Origin: CAXMPK01 sp964195405
GTDB taxonomy: Bacteria; Actinomycetota; Acidimicrobiia; Spongiisociales; ZC4RG35
Assembly (NCBI GenBank): GCA_964195405.1
Contig: CAXMPK010000296.1
Location: 1-32,857 of the forward strand
Reading direction: 5' to 3'
Length of the DNA: 32,857 bases
Shown here piece after piece: positions 7,481 through 15,737 of the stretch; positions within the stretch are counted from its first letter, which is position 1, and each line of letters opens with the position of its first letter. The translations under genes were made by a program, and so were the position numbers. The notes under the pieces were generated by a model. It made no database searches. It saw nothing but the letters and a program-made list of their open reading frames with translations, and was not told where the DNA came from.

Positions 7481-7592
7481 AGCAGCAGACTCCTGGGAGC
7501 CCGCCACGTGCGACGGACCGCTACCGTTTCGCTGACCTCGATGTCGCTTTGTCAACTCATGGACCCCCAGTACGTGATGGTTCGGTGACCTG

Positions 7593-9656
7593 ATGGCCGC
7601 CCAACTCCAGCGCCGTCTCGGTTTGTACGCCGTTTTTTCGCTCTCAATCGGGGCAATGATCGGCTCTGGGATCTTCGTCCTTCCCGGGCTCGCTTTCCAA
7701 GTGGGTGGTCCGAGCATGATCATTGCTTATGCCCTGGCGGGATTGGTTGTGTTCCCAGCGGCTCTCGCCCAATCGGAAATGGCGACGGCAATGCCCAGGG
7801 CTGGCGGCGCCTACCTCTATGTCGACATGGCCATGGGTCCGCTGATGGGCACCATCGCAGGGTTCGGGGTCTGGCTCTCGCTTGTCCTCAAGGCGGCCTT
7901 CGCTCTCGATGGATTGGGTCTCTACCTTGGCCTGTTCACCGATTTCGATCCCGAGCTGATGGGACTTGTCATCGGAGCGGGCCTGGTGATCCTCAACCTC
8001 ATTGGGATCAAGGAGACCGGCTCGATCCAAGCCGTCCTCGTGACGATCGTATTCGTCGTTCTCCTCATCTTCATTGGGGGCGGAGCCACTTTTGTGGAGA
8101 GCGCCAACTACCACCCATTCATGCCCGCAGGGATCAGCGGGCTGTTCGCGACTGCGGCTTTGGTGTTTGTCTCTTATGCCGGGGTGACCAACGTGGCCAG
8201 TGTCGCTGAAGAGGTGTCCAACCCGGCGCGGACCATCCCAGTCGCGATCCTCAGCTCCTTGCTGGTGATGATGTTTATCTACCCGACGGTTACCTATGTG
8301 ATGGTCGGTGTGACTCCACCCGACGTTCTGGCAGGAGACCTGACCCCTCTTGCCACCGCCAGTGAGTTCATCTTCCCAGGTTGGATGGTGACAGTGGTAG
8401 CCGTCGTCGGCGTCCTCGCTTTGATTTCGATGTCAAATGCCGGACTCCTTGCATCGTCGCGGTACCCCTTCGCCATGGCCCGCCGGAAGCTCGTTCCGAG
8501 CCTGTTCAGTCATGTCAGTGCCCGGTCGGGAACACCGACTTGGGCGGTCCTTGCTACCGGGGGGCTGTTGCTCAGCTTGGTTGCGTTTCTCCCCGTTTTC
8601 GAACTTGCCAAGCTGGCCTCTGCCTTCCAGCTGTTGGTCTTGGCGATGATCAACCTCGCCCAACTGGCCTTTCGCAGTTCGGGGTTGTGGTGGTATCGGC
8701 CCAAATTCCACGCACCCGGCTACCCGATTGTCCCAATACTTGGGACCGTCGCCAGTCTCGCTCTCATCACCCAGCTTGGGTTCAAAGCCATCCTGGGGGC
8801 AGTCGCAATCATCGTCATCGGAGCAATTTGGTATCAGATATATGGCCGTTCCCGGGCGATCAAGGAGAACGCCTTCCGTGAGAGTGTCCGTCAACAAGGC
8901 ATGTCTCGCATCCTCCTCCTCACGGACGAAGCCCTCAGCGACGAGGGTCGGAGGGTTGCGGTGATTGCCGGCACCGAGGGTGAGGATGCCAAGCTGCTCC
9001 GCTTTGGCCGTCCAATGGCCGGCTCGGCCCCGGCAACCGAAATGGTTCGTTTCTTTCAACCCGACGAGGAGCTGGATAAGAAGATCAGCGAATACGACCC
9101 GGATCTGCTGATCGGCTCGGCACCGACATACAACCTCCACCAAGCTGACCACTTCCCACGCGATCGGGACGTCCTCCTCCTTACCGGGGAAGATCTTGGC
9201 GAGATCAAGACAATCGCGGTCCTCGGTTCTGGCGGGCCATATGACGTATTGAAAATCTGTATGGCAACCAAACTTGCTGAGGAGGAGGGTGCTTCGATAC
9301 GACTCATCCATGTCCTCGATCCCAGTACATCACGGGCGAAGGTCCGCTCATTGGAGAAGTTTCACGAGGAGTTGGGTGAGTTGGTGGGCGTCGCTACCGA
9401 GTCTCGTGTCGTGGAATCCGAAGACCTGCTCGCCGCCCTCACCTCCGAAGTGGATGACGTTGACCTCGTGATTATTGGCGCCCCCCGGGGACGTCACTTC
9501 TTCACCGACCTGATCGATCGTATTGTCCAAAGAGTTGCTGTCCCCGTCCTACTCGTCCGAGTAGCGGACCGACAGGAACGGGCCACCCTGAGAAGCACCT
9601 TCGATCGATTGGTTACCAACCGAGTTGGCCGTGGGGACGCCAAACATCGTGAGTAG
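7593..9656 (+). CDS. APC-family amino acid permease fused to Usp-like domain
   Basis: 687 residues. Residues 1 to about 425 form a polytopic APC-superfamily transporter of about 12 membrane segments. The first carries the family motif GAMIGSGIFVLPG (20-32), and the cytoplasmic EEVSNPARTIP motif follows later. The last 250 or so residues are soluble: a region around RILLLTDEALSDEGRRVAVI, then a universal-stress-protein-like unit with KTIAVLGSGGPYDVLKI, IRLIHVLDP, VDLVIIGAPRGRH and the terminal strand VPVLLVRV. Fusions of APC permeases to Usp domains are known and are thought to couple transport to nucleotide state; the transported substrate is not predictable here. The start ATG lacks a strong ribosome-binding site. 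Confidence 0.88.
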   Translation: MAAQLQRRLGLYAVFSLSIGAMIGSGIFVLPGLAFQVGGPSMIIAYALAGLVVFPAALAQSEMATAMPRAGGAYLYVDMAMGPLMGTIAGFGVWLSLVLKAAFALDGLGLYLGLFTDFDPELMGLVIGAGLVILNLIGIKETGSIQAVLVTIVFVVLLIFIGGGATFVESANYHPFMPAGISGLFATAALVFVSYAGVTNVASVAEEVSNPARTIPVAILSSLLVMMFIYPTVTYVMVGVTPPDVLAGDLTPLATASEFIFPGWMVTVVAVVGVLALISMSNAGLLASSRYPFAMARRKLVPSLFSHVSARSGTPTWAVLATGGLLLSLVAFLPVFELAKLASAFQLLVLAMINLAQLAFRSSGLWWYRPKFHAPGYPIVPILGTVASLALITQLGFKAILGAVAIIVIGAIWYQIYGRSRAIKENAFRESVRQQGMSRILLLTDEALSDEGRRVAVIAGTEGEDAKLLRFGRPMAGSAPATEMVRFFQPDEELDKKISEYDPDLLIGSAPTYNLHQADHFPRDRDVLLLTGEDLGEIKTIAVLGSGGPYDVLKICMATKLAEEEGASIRLIHVLDPSTSRAKVRSLEKFHEELGELVGVATESRVVESEDLLAALTSEVDDVDLVIIGAPRGRHFFTDLIDRIVQRVAVPVLLVRVADRQERATLRSTFDRLVTNRVGRGDAKHRE

Positions 9657-9844
9657 GCGCTCGGGTTCCTACCGAGAAGTCACCAACGCGATCCCTTCGC
9701 TCAGCTCCATCGCGGCGCCTTTGTCCCATGCCGTCTCAAACACTTCTGACTCCATTTGAGTTCGCAGCGATTCGGAACGATCGGCTCCTCTCTACGTACC
9801 CAACATCGCAACTGGAACGTCGTTTTATCATGGAAGGAATGGAC

Positions 9845-10705
9845 ATGACATTTGAAACAAGCACCGGAATCGGAGCAGATGTGCTGACGACCACTGAGAC
9901 CCTGGCGGCTCATCTCGAGGATGAGACGGTCGCGGTGGTGGAAGTCGACGAGGACACTTCGGCGTTCGGCAACGGGCATATCCCTGGCGCGGTCTCCCTT
10001 GACTGGGCGCAAGAGTTGCACGCCAAGCCACGACGCGACTTTGTATCGGGTGAGGAGCTGGCAGAGCTCTTCGCAAGCAAAGGCATCTCCTCTGACCAGG
10101 CCGTTGTTCTCTATGGCGGCAATAACAACTGGTTTGCGGCCTATGCCTACTGGCTCTGCAAGCTGCGGGGCATCGACAACGTGACCTTGCTCGACGGTGG
10201 CCGGAAGAAATGGGAGCTCGAAGATCGTCCGCTCACCACCCAAGAGGCCGACGTTTCAAGGGGCACCTTTGAGAGTGCGACCGACCGACCCCAACTCAGA
10301 GCGAGTCGTGACGAGTTGATCGAGATCGCCATGAAGGGCGATGGCCTCATGGTGGATGTCCGTTCGCCGGGAGAATTCTCCGGCGAGGTGATGGCACCGG
10401 AACATCTGCCCCAAGAGCAGCCATACGTGGCCGGCCATATTCCTGGCGCTGCCAACATCCCGTGGTCTCAGGCCGCCAATGAAGACGGAACTTTCAAGTC
10501 GATCGATGAGTTGCGTGATCTCTATGCCGCCAAGGGAATCACGGCGGATGGGACGGTCATCGCTTACTGCAGAATCGGTGAGCGCTCGTCACACACCTGG
10601 TTTGTCCTATCGGAGCTTCTGGGGTTCCCCAGCGTCAAGAACTACGACGGTTCGTGGACAGAGTACGGGAGTCTCGTGGGTGTTCCTGTCGAGATTGGGG
10701 CCTAA
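9845..10705 (+). CDS. Thiosulfate/3-mercaptopyruvate sulfurtransferase (two rhodanese domains)
   Basis: 286 residues with two tandem rhodanese domains. The N-terminal domain (about 10-130) has the GHIPGAVSLDW and VVLYGGNNNWFAAYAYW segments and is inactive. The C-terminal domain (about 150-286) carries the catalytic loop CRIGERS with Cys242. This loop and the following SSHTWFVL and NYDGSWTEYGSLVG stretches match the mycobacterial CysA/SseA-type thiosulfate sulfurtransferases. It transfers sulfane sulfur to cyanide or a thiol acceptor. The frame opens at 9728, but an AAGGA six bases before the ATG at 9845 selects that start. It ends at a hairpin terminator shared with the convergent TetR gene. 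Confidence 0.92.
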   Translation: MTFETSTGIGADVLTTTETLAAHLEDETVAVVEVDEDTSAFGNGHIPGAVSLDWAQELHAKPRRDFVSGEELAELFASKGISSDQAVVLYGGNNNWFAAYAYWLCKLRGIDNVTLLDGGRKKWELEDRPLTTQEADVSRGTFESATDRPQLRASRDELIEIAMKGDGLMVDVRSPGEFSGEVMAPEHLPQEQPYVAGHIPGAANIPWSQAANEDGTFKSIDELRDLYAAKGITADGTVIAYCRIGERSSHTWFVLSELLGFPSVKNYDGSWTEYGSLVGVPVEIGA

Positions 10706-10712
10706 CGGTTTC

Positions 10713-10741
10713 TTTGGGGGAGTTCGGTGGGCTCCCCCAAA
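10713..10741. terminator. Bidirectional hairpin terminator
   Basis: TTTGGGGGAG (10713-10722) pairs perfectly with CTCCCCCAAA (10732-10741) around a 9-nt loop. It lies between the stop codons of the convergent sulfurtransferase (10705) and TetR (10749) genes. The A/T ends give only a short U-run, so termination strength is uncertain. Confidence 0.7.
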
Positions 10742-10748
10742 ACCCAAG

Positions 10749-11327
10749 TCAGTCAGCCGAGTAGATCGAGATCCAGCGATCGACGTGTGCTTGGAGCCAC
10801 TCGTCATCGACTGCCTCACGGAGGATCAGTCCCCTATAGAAGATCCCGGCGGCAAGGTCGCCTGCCATCTGAAGTGAGTCAGTCTGCGGAGACAGCTCGC
10901 CTCGGTCGACAGCGTCTTCGATGAGGCCTTGCGTCGCTTCCCGTCTTGCTTTGGTGAATTTCGAGTTGAGGGCCGCCAGTTCGGGGTCCCGAGTCGATTC
11001 GGCCACAAACGAAGCAATCACACCCCTGGTGGTGTCGTCGCTCAACATGGATGTGATATGGGCGAAGCTTCGTAGCAAGTCGGCTCTGAGATCGTCCGTA
11101 TAAGTGGCTTCGATGTCTGCAAGGTGTTTGCCCATCGACTCGAGGAGAAGCTCGGCGCGGTCGGGCCAGTGGCGATATATCGTCGATCGGGCGACACCTG
11201 ATCGCTCCGAGATAGCCTCGATGGAAGTCCGGCCAAACCCACATTCACCGATCAATTCGGCAGTGGCTTCGAGGACGACTTTTCGGGTTCTTTCGATACG
11301 GGGATCGAGATCGGTTGGAATAGTCAT
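10749..11327 (-). CDS. TetR-family regulator of the adjacent efflux pump
   Basis: 192 residues. The helix-turn-helix is clear in RKVVLEATAELIGECGFGRTSIEAISERSGVARSTIYRHWPDRAELL. The C-terminal ligand/dimer domain is all-helical and resembles TetR_C_11-type domains. The open frame runs to 11549, but the ATG at 11327, preceded by GAGGGA at 4-nt spacing, is the natural start and removes an N-terminal tail with no resemblance to anything. It is divergent from the DHA2 efflux gene with 103 bp between, the standard arrangement of a local repressor and its drug or metabolite exporter. Confidence 0.9.
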   Translation of the reverse strand: MTIPTDLDPRIERTRKVVLEATAELIGECGFGRTSIEAISERSGVARSTIYRHWPDRAELLLESMGKHLADIEATYTDDLRADLLRSFAHITSMLSDDTTRGVIASFVAESTRDPELAALNSKFTKARREATQGLIEDAVDRGELSPQTDSLQMAGDLAAGIFYRGLILREAVDDEWLQAHVDRWISIYSAD

Positions 11328-11388
11328 TGCTTCCCTCAGGTTAACAGGGCAGTTGTGTTGCGCTATGAAACATCTATGTATTACTATG

Positions 11389-11415
11389 CTACACCTCTGT
11401 ACGATAAGTGTGTAG
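11389..11415. promoter_or_regulatory. Candidate operator between TetR and efflux genes
   Basis: CTACAC (11389-11394) and GTGTAG (11410-11415) form a 6-bp inverted repeat with 15 bp between, in the A/T-rich divergent promoter region 15 bp before the efflux gene start. Position and symmetry fit repressor binding. The arms are short, so this is tentative. Confidence 0.4.
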
Positions 11416-11430
11416 AAGCGAGGAGCTGAA

Positions 11431-13002
11431 ATGGCCCGGATATCAGAGGAACAGAAATACCAACGACGATGGTGGACTCTGGGCGTTCTCAGTCTCAGCC
11501 TTGTCATCATCGGGCTCGACAACACGATCCTCAACGTGGCGATCCCCACCCTTCAAATAGAGCTCAATGCCTCGGCTTCCGAACTCCAGTGGATCGTCGA
11601 CGCTTACGTGCTGGTGTTCGCCGGAACGCTGCTCACCATGGGCGCCATGGGGGACCGTTTTGGTCGTGCCCGTTTCTTATCGGCAGGTCTTGTCCTCTTC
11701 GGGCTCGCCAGCGCCTACGCAGCCTTCACTGAGACAGCAGCGGAACTGATTACAGCCCGAGCACTGATGGGTATCGGTGCCGCCATGATCATGCCCGCCA
11801 CCCTTTCGATCATCACCGACGTGTTCCCGCGCGAGGAGCGCGGTCGCGCCATTGGGATCTGGGCAGCGGTTGCCGGTCTTGGGATCGGTCTCGGGCCGAT
11901 AGTCGGTGGGCTCCTTCTCGAAAGCTACTTCTGGGGCTCAGTTTTCCTGGTGAACGTGCCGATTGTGATCGGGGCTCTGGTGGCGGGGTATTTCCTGGTG
12001 CCGGCTAGCCGCGACCCGGAGGCGACACCTCTCGACCTCAAAGGTGCCTTTACCTCGATGGTGGCGATCACTGCGCTGGTCTTCGGAATAATCGAGGGCC
12101 CAGCGGAAGGTTGGGGCTCACCCCTGGTCGTTAGTGCCTTTGTGATTGCCGCAGTGTTTGGAGCAGCCTTCATCTGGATAGAGAGGCGGGTTGAGCATCC
12201 AATGCTGAATCTCGATTACTTCCGCAATCCACGATTTTCCGGCGGAGCTCTGGCAATCAGCGTCGCCTTCTTCTCGCTCTTCGGAGTGATCTTTCTTCTC
12301 ACCCAATACCTCCAGTTCGTGCTTGGCTACTCAGCCCTCGAGGCCGGGGTGAGAACGGCTCCGATTGCCCTGGGAATGGTGGTTGGTTCCGCGATGTCGC
12401 CACGGTTGGCTGAAAGGTATGGCACTACCAAGGTTGTCGCTTTTGGTCTTTTTGTACTGTCTGCGACCCTGGTCTCCTTCACGTTTCTCAGTGTGACAAC
12501 CGGGTATGCGATCATTGGAGTGTCGATTGTGGCCATGGCATTTGGTATGGGAAACATCATGGCCCCCTCAACAGACGCGGTGATGGGTGCGGTCCCCGTG
12601 GCCAAGGCTGGAGTTGGGTCGGCTACCAACGATGTGACCCGCCAGGTGGCCGGAGCGATTGGTGTGGCTGTCATCGGCTCGGTGTTCAACTCGGCCTACC
12701 AATCCAACATGGAACCGGCAGTAGCCCAATTGCCACCCGAAGCCGCCGGGGCCGCCGGCAACTCGATTGGTGCCGCCCTTCAAGTGGCCGCCCAACTTCC
12801 CGGCCAAGCCGGAGAAGCGCTGGCGATCGCCGCCCGTCAGGGGTTTGTTGACGCCATGGGTGTTGCCACATGGATTCCTGTTGGCGTCGCCTTCTTGGCA
12901 GCGCTCTTGGTCCTCCGGTTCCTTCCGCCACAACATCTTCCTCCGGCCGAGGAGCCAGGAGCAGCACGGTCCTCTGCCCCTGTTGCTCAGGAGTCTGCCT
13001 GA
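11431..13002 (+). CDS. MFS efflux transporter, DHA2 (14-TMS) family
   Basis: 523 residues, the usual length of 14-helix EmrB/QacA-type drug:proton antiporters. Motif evidence: GLDNTILNVAIPTLQ (TM1, motif D1 region), GDRFGRARFLSAG (motif A between TM2 and TM3), ARALMGIGAAMIMPATLSII (motif B region), and GPIVGGLL (motif C). It probably exports a hydrophobic drug or metabolite across the cytoplasmic membrane. GAGGAG upstream of the ATG gives a good ribosome-binding site. The divergent TetR is the likely regulator, and a strong terminator follows directly. Confidence 0.92.
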   Translation: MARISEEQKYQRRWWTLGVLSLSLVIIGLDNTILNVAIPTLQIELNASASELQWIVDAYVLVFAGTLLTMGAMGDRFGRARFLSAGLVLFGLASAYAAFTETAAELITARALMGIGAAMIMPATLSIITDVFPREERGRAIGIWAAVAGLGIGLGPIVGGLLLESYFWGSVFLVNVPIVIGALVAGYFLVPASRDPEATPLDLKGAFTSMVAITALVFGIIEGPAEGWGSPLVVSAFVIAAVFGAAFIWIERRVEHPMLNLDYFRNPRFSGGALAISVAFFSLFGVIFLLTQYLQFVLGYSALEAGVRTAPIALGMVVGSAMSPRLAERYGTTKVVAFGLFVLSATLVSFTFLSVTTGYAIIGVSIVAMAFGMGNIMAPSTDAVMGAVPVAKAGVGSATNDVTRQVAGAIGVAVIGSVFNSAYQSNMEPAVAQLPPEAAGAAGNSIGAALQVAAQLPGQAGEALAIAARQGFVDAMGVATWIPVGVAFLAALLVLRFLPPQHLPPAEEPGAARSSAPVAQESA

Positions 13003-13012
13003 ACCCATACAA

Positions 13013-13053
13013 AAAGCCCCCCGGCCTCGCTCAATGGCGGTCCGGGGGGCTTT
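13013..13053 (+). terminator. Strong intrinsic terminator after the efflux gene
   Basis: AAAGCCCCCCGG (13013-13024) pairs perfectly over 12 bp with CCGGGGGGCTTT (13042-13053). The preceding AAAAA and the terminal TTT allow it to act on both strands. It starts 10 bp after the efflux transporter stop codon. Confidence 0.9.
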
Positions 13054-13152
13054 GTCGTTTGGGCTATTCGTATGCTGGATTGTCTTTAGGGATGACACTT
13101 CTAGCGTGACGCGTCAACTCTCGCGGATTGAATGGCCCTCATTACGTTGCGC

Positions 13153-13419
13153 TCACGCCATTGCGGGCTCGCTATCGACGACATCTTTCCGAGCCACCCG
13201 GTATACGTCGATGGCGAAAGCCAAATTCATGATCAACACGCTGGCGAACATGATGCCGTAGAGAGTTGGCTCTGACTCTTTGATGCCAAACTCCACGTAT
13301 GTAAGCCCGATAACCCCCAGCAGCCAGAGCACTGCCAAACCTTGCTTGACGCCGGCGATCAGATAGCCCAACCCCGGAAGAAAGAAATTGGCGATTGTGG
13401 CCGCCCATACTTTTCCCAT
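13153..13419 (-). CDS. Small membrane protein of unknown function
   Basis: 88 residues, with two to three hydrophobic segments: about 5-25 (ANFFLPGLGYLIAG), 27-45 (GLAVLWLLGVIGLTYV) and 53-72 (YGIMFASVLIMNLAFAIDVY). The NFFLPGLGYL turn is common in small bacterial inner-membrane proteins related to TM2-type domains, but no function can be assigned. An AAGGAG site at proper spacing before the ATG supports expression. It is divergent from the AraC regulator, which may control it; this is inference from position only. Confidence 0.7.
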   Translation of the reverse strand: MGKVWAATIANFFLPGLGYLIAGVKQGLAVLWLLGVIGLTYVEFGIKESEPTLYGIMFASVLIMNLAFAIDVYRVARKDVVDSEPAMA

Positions 13420-13434
13420 TGCTTCTCCTTGTTA

Positions 13435-13463
13435 TTGACTTGACTTGGTTCAGACCGTAATCT
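13435..13463 (+). promoter_or_regulatory. Sigma-70-type promoter for the AraC-family gene
   Basis: TTGACT (13435-13440), a 17-bp spacer, and TAATCT (13458-13463). This is a near-consensus housekeeping promoter for the GTG-started gene at 13526, leaving an untranslated leader of about 55 nt that contains a small TCTCT/AGAGA stem at the promoter end. Confidence 0.6.
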
Positions 13464-13525
13464 CTCCGAAGAGACGTGTGAATAGGGTTTAGTCCTTAAT
13501 TCATATTGAATAGTTCAGGTGGAAA

Positions 13526-14446
13526 GTGTCTGATGCACTAACCGATATCTTGCGCTCGGTACAAATGGAAGGCTCCGTGTTCTCACGCGCCGCTTTGAGC
13601 GCACCCTTCGGAGTTGAATCTGGGGTGATGTCCTCCGGGATATTTCACGCCGTGGTTCGAGGCCATCCCTGGGTCCGTCTGGAAACAGGTGGTGAGCCGA
13701 TAGAGCTCGAGCCGGGTGATGTCGTCATGTTTCCGTTTGGTGACAACCACCTGATCACGGATGCTCCGGATAGCCCCCATCGACCAATCGGATTGCTCAC
13801 CGCGGTCGATGACAGAGGGATGGGTCATCTGGTGGTTGATGGCGGGGGGTCGAGCACCTCGCTCATCTGCGGAACTGTGACTTTCGATCGAGGAGAGGCA
13901 CATCCGGTCTTTTCGATGCTCCCGGCGATGATCCGCGTGCACGACCTGGATGGGCAAATCTCAGGCGTGCTCGAGAGTCTGATAAGTCTGATCGTCGCTG
14001 AGGTCGACAACCCCGTCCCTGGCAGTGAGATTGTCGTGGCACGGCTGACCGATGTTCTGATCGTCTATGTGCTTCGGGCTTACATCGGTGAGCTTTCACC
14101 TGGCGATGGCGGCTGGCTTGGAGCCCTCAAAGACCCGGCAGTTCGAGAGGCGATCGGTCTCATGCACCGCAACCCCGAATATCAGTGGACCGCGAGAGAA
14201 TTGGCGGAAGGGGCCGGATTGTCCCGGTCTGCCTTCTTCGCCAGGTTTCGAGAGACCGTGGGCGAGACTCCGGCCGAATACCTGACACGTTGGCGCATCC
14301 ACCTCTCGACCAAACTCCTAAGAGACGACGACTATTCGGTAGCGGCAGCAGGTCGTCAGGTTGGTTATTCCACCGAAGCCGCCTTCAGCAATGCGTTTCT
14401 GAGGGTGATGGGGGTTCGGCCTGGCGCATATCGCAAGGCTGCCTAA
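13526..14446 (+). CDS. AraC-family regulator with N-terminal cupin domain
   Basis: 306 residues. The N-terminal 180 or so form a cupin-like ligand domain (ELEPGDVVMFPFGDNHLI) of the type found in AraC-type regulators carrying Cupin_6. The C-terminal 100 residues are two helix-turn-helix units: WTARELAEGAGLSRSAFFARFRETVGETPAEYLTRWRI and YSVAAAGRQVGYSTEAAFSNAFLRVMGVRPGAYRK, the typical AraC signature. The start is GTG with AGGTGG close upstream. Its TAA overlaps the stop codon of the convergent lipase gene by three bases. The divergent small membrane protein is a possible target. Confidence 0.9.
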   Translation: MSDALTDILRSVQMEGSVFSRAALSAPFGVESGVMSSGIFHAVVRGHPWVRLETGGEPIELEPGDVVMFPFGDNHLITDAPDSPHRPIGLLTAVDDRGMGHLVVDGGGSSTSLICGTVTFDRGEAHPVFSMLPAMIRVHDLDGQISGVLESLISLIVAEVDNPVPGSEIVVARLTDVLIVYVLRAYIGELSPGDGGWLGALKDPAVREAIGLMHRNPEYQWTARELAEGAGLSRSAFFARFRETVGETPAEYLTRWRIHLSTKLLRDDDYSVAAAGRQVGYSTEAAFSNAFLRVMGVRPGAYRKAA

Positions 14447-15657
14447 CCAACCAGGTGGACGTTGTTGACCGAGAGCCAGCTCAGTATTTCCTGGTGAACC
14501 ACGGGGTCGCGGAGCAAAGCACGGTGATTGCGTCCTCCCAAGACCCGCACGTTGTTCGCGGTCACACTCCTGGATTTGCTCTGTCCGGTGGCGCTGGCCA
14601 CGGGAACGATGAGGTCACCGACGATCCGGCCAAGGATGTTGTCTGGCTTGTTGGTGACGGTGCCGGCGACGAAGTGGTAGTTGACCTTGCTGTTGTGGTC
14701 AGAGTTGTCGTCGACGGTTCCAAAACGAAGATCCTTGATGCCGGCGCTTCTCTGGTCGAGAAACATGCTGATCGGCCTGCTCTCCGGTGTCTGAGCAAGA
14801 CCTGCCGCCGCCAGATGCACGCCCTTCTCAAGAGGCGCACCGAGGTGAGGTGAACCCAGGGTCACGATGTTGGTGGTTCGCTGAGTCCAGTTGTGTCCGG
14901 CAGCGTTGCCGGCGGATAGAGCGCTGCGTGCTACCAGACCACCCATCGAATGACCGATGAACGAGATGTTCTCCACCGCTAAAGGCCAGGCCTCGACGAA
15001 CTCATCCGACAGGTTCGCCAGCGCCAGAGCGTTGCGGGCGACGCCCAGACCGGTGTTGTAACGGACCAGGAGAGGAGTGAAGGAATTGTCGGTCAGAATG
15101 TCGGCCAGGCCGTCTTCTGAATGATCGCCGAGCCCTTTCCTATTCCAGACCTGTTCGGTGTCACCAAGACCGTGGAGCAGGACGACGAGTCTTGGTCCTG
15201 GTTCGGGGAAGGCTTCGGCAATAGAAGCCCGGTTCGGCGAGATGATGCCACCGCTGGTATTGCGAATACGCATCTCAGTGCTCAGATTGCTCTTCAAACG
15301 GTCGAGCTCGTCTCCCCAGAGCCCGTTGATGAACGCTTGGAATTCCCGGCCGCGTCGGGTTTGCCACAAAGGTCGAAGAGCTTGAGATCCAGCTTCGGTC
15401 GATGCGGCAAAGCTGACAGCTCGACCGACACCCAACCCGGTGAGGCGAATCGACTCGTAGAGGGGTGTCGTAAATGCGCGAGAGGTCCGTCGTGCAGGTT
15501 CGCGCCAGGGGCCGGCCAACCTGGACCAGCGATCAGTGATCGCCTGATGCACCTCCTTGACCGGTGTGATCAGACGTTCGCTACCAAGGGCGATGAGATC
15601 TCCGAGACCCTGCCAGTCGTTGCTGTCCGAGTCGGCTCTGTTCGTTTCGCGCCCCAT
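14443..15657 (-). CDS. PGAP1-like alpha/beta hydrolase (lipase/esterase)
   Basis: 404 residues. The first 150 or so are helical and unassigned. The C-terminal part is a lipase-type alpha/beta hydrolase: LVVLLHGLGDTEQVW (oxyanion-hole HG), FIGHSMGGLVARSAL (nucleophile elbow GHSMG), IVTLGSPHLGAPLEKGV (the SPHLG stretch typical of PGAP1/triacylglycerol lipases), and NHRALLRDPVVHQEIL near the end with the probable catalytic His. No signal peptide is seen, so it is probably cytoplasmic. The substrate is unknown. A 6-bp dyad (TGCAGA/TCTGCA, 15659-15675) lies directly upstream of its ATG. Confidence 0.83.
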   Translation of the reverse strand: MGRETNRADSDSNDWQGLGDLIALGSERLITPVKEVHQAITDRWSRLAGPWREPARRTSRAFTTPLYESIRLTGLGVGRAVSFAASTEAGSQALRPLWQTRRGREFQAFINGLWGDELDRLKSNLSTEMRIRNTSGGIISPNRASIAEAFPEPGPRLVVLLHGLGDTEQVWNRKGLGDHSEDGLADILTDNSFTPLLVRYNTGLGVARNALALANLSDEFVEAWPLAVENISFIGHSMGGLVARSALSAGNAAGHNWTQRTTNIVTLGSPHLGAPLEKGVHLAAAGLAQTPESRPISMFLDQRSAGIKDLRFGTVDDNSDHNSKVNYHFVAGTVTNKPDNILGRIVGDLIVPVASATGQSKSRSVTANNVRVLGGRNHRALLRDPVVHQEILSWLSVNNVHLVG

Positions 15658-15737
15658 TTGCAGAGGATATCTGCAGGTGAATCCATAGCGAGGTCGTAGG
15701 CTCGTGTGATGCTTTTTGGACGACTAACAGAACCGCG

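Noticed and set aside
8433..9311. Long minus-strand open frame inside the permease gene
   Set aside because: Antisense shadow of a well-supported transporter; no domain features.
14185..14853. Plus-strand open frame across the AraC end and the lipase
   Set aside because: It crosses two supported genes in other frames and has no family features.
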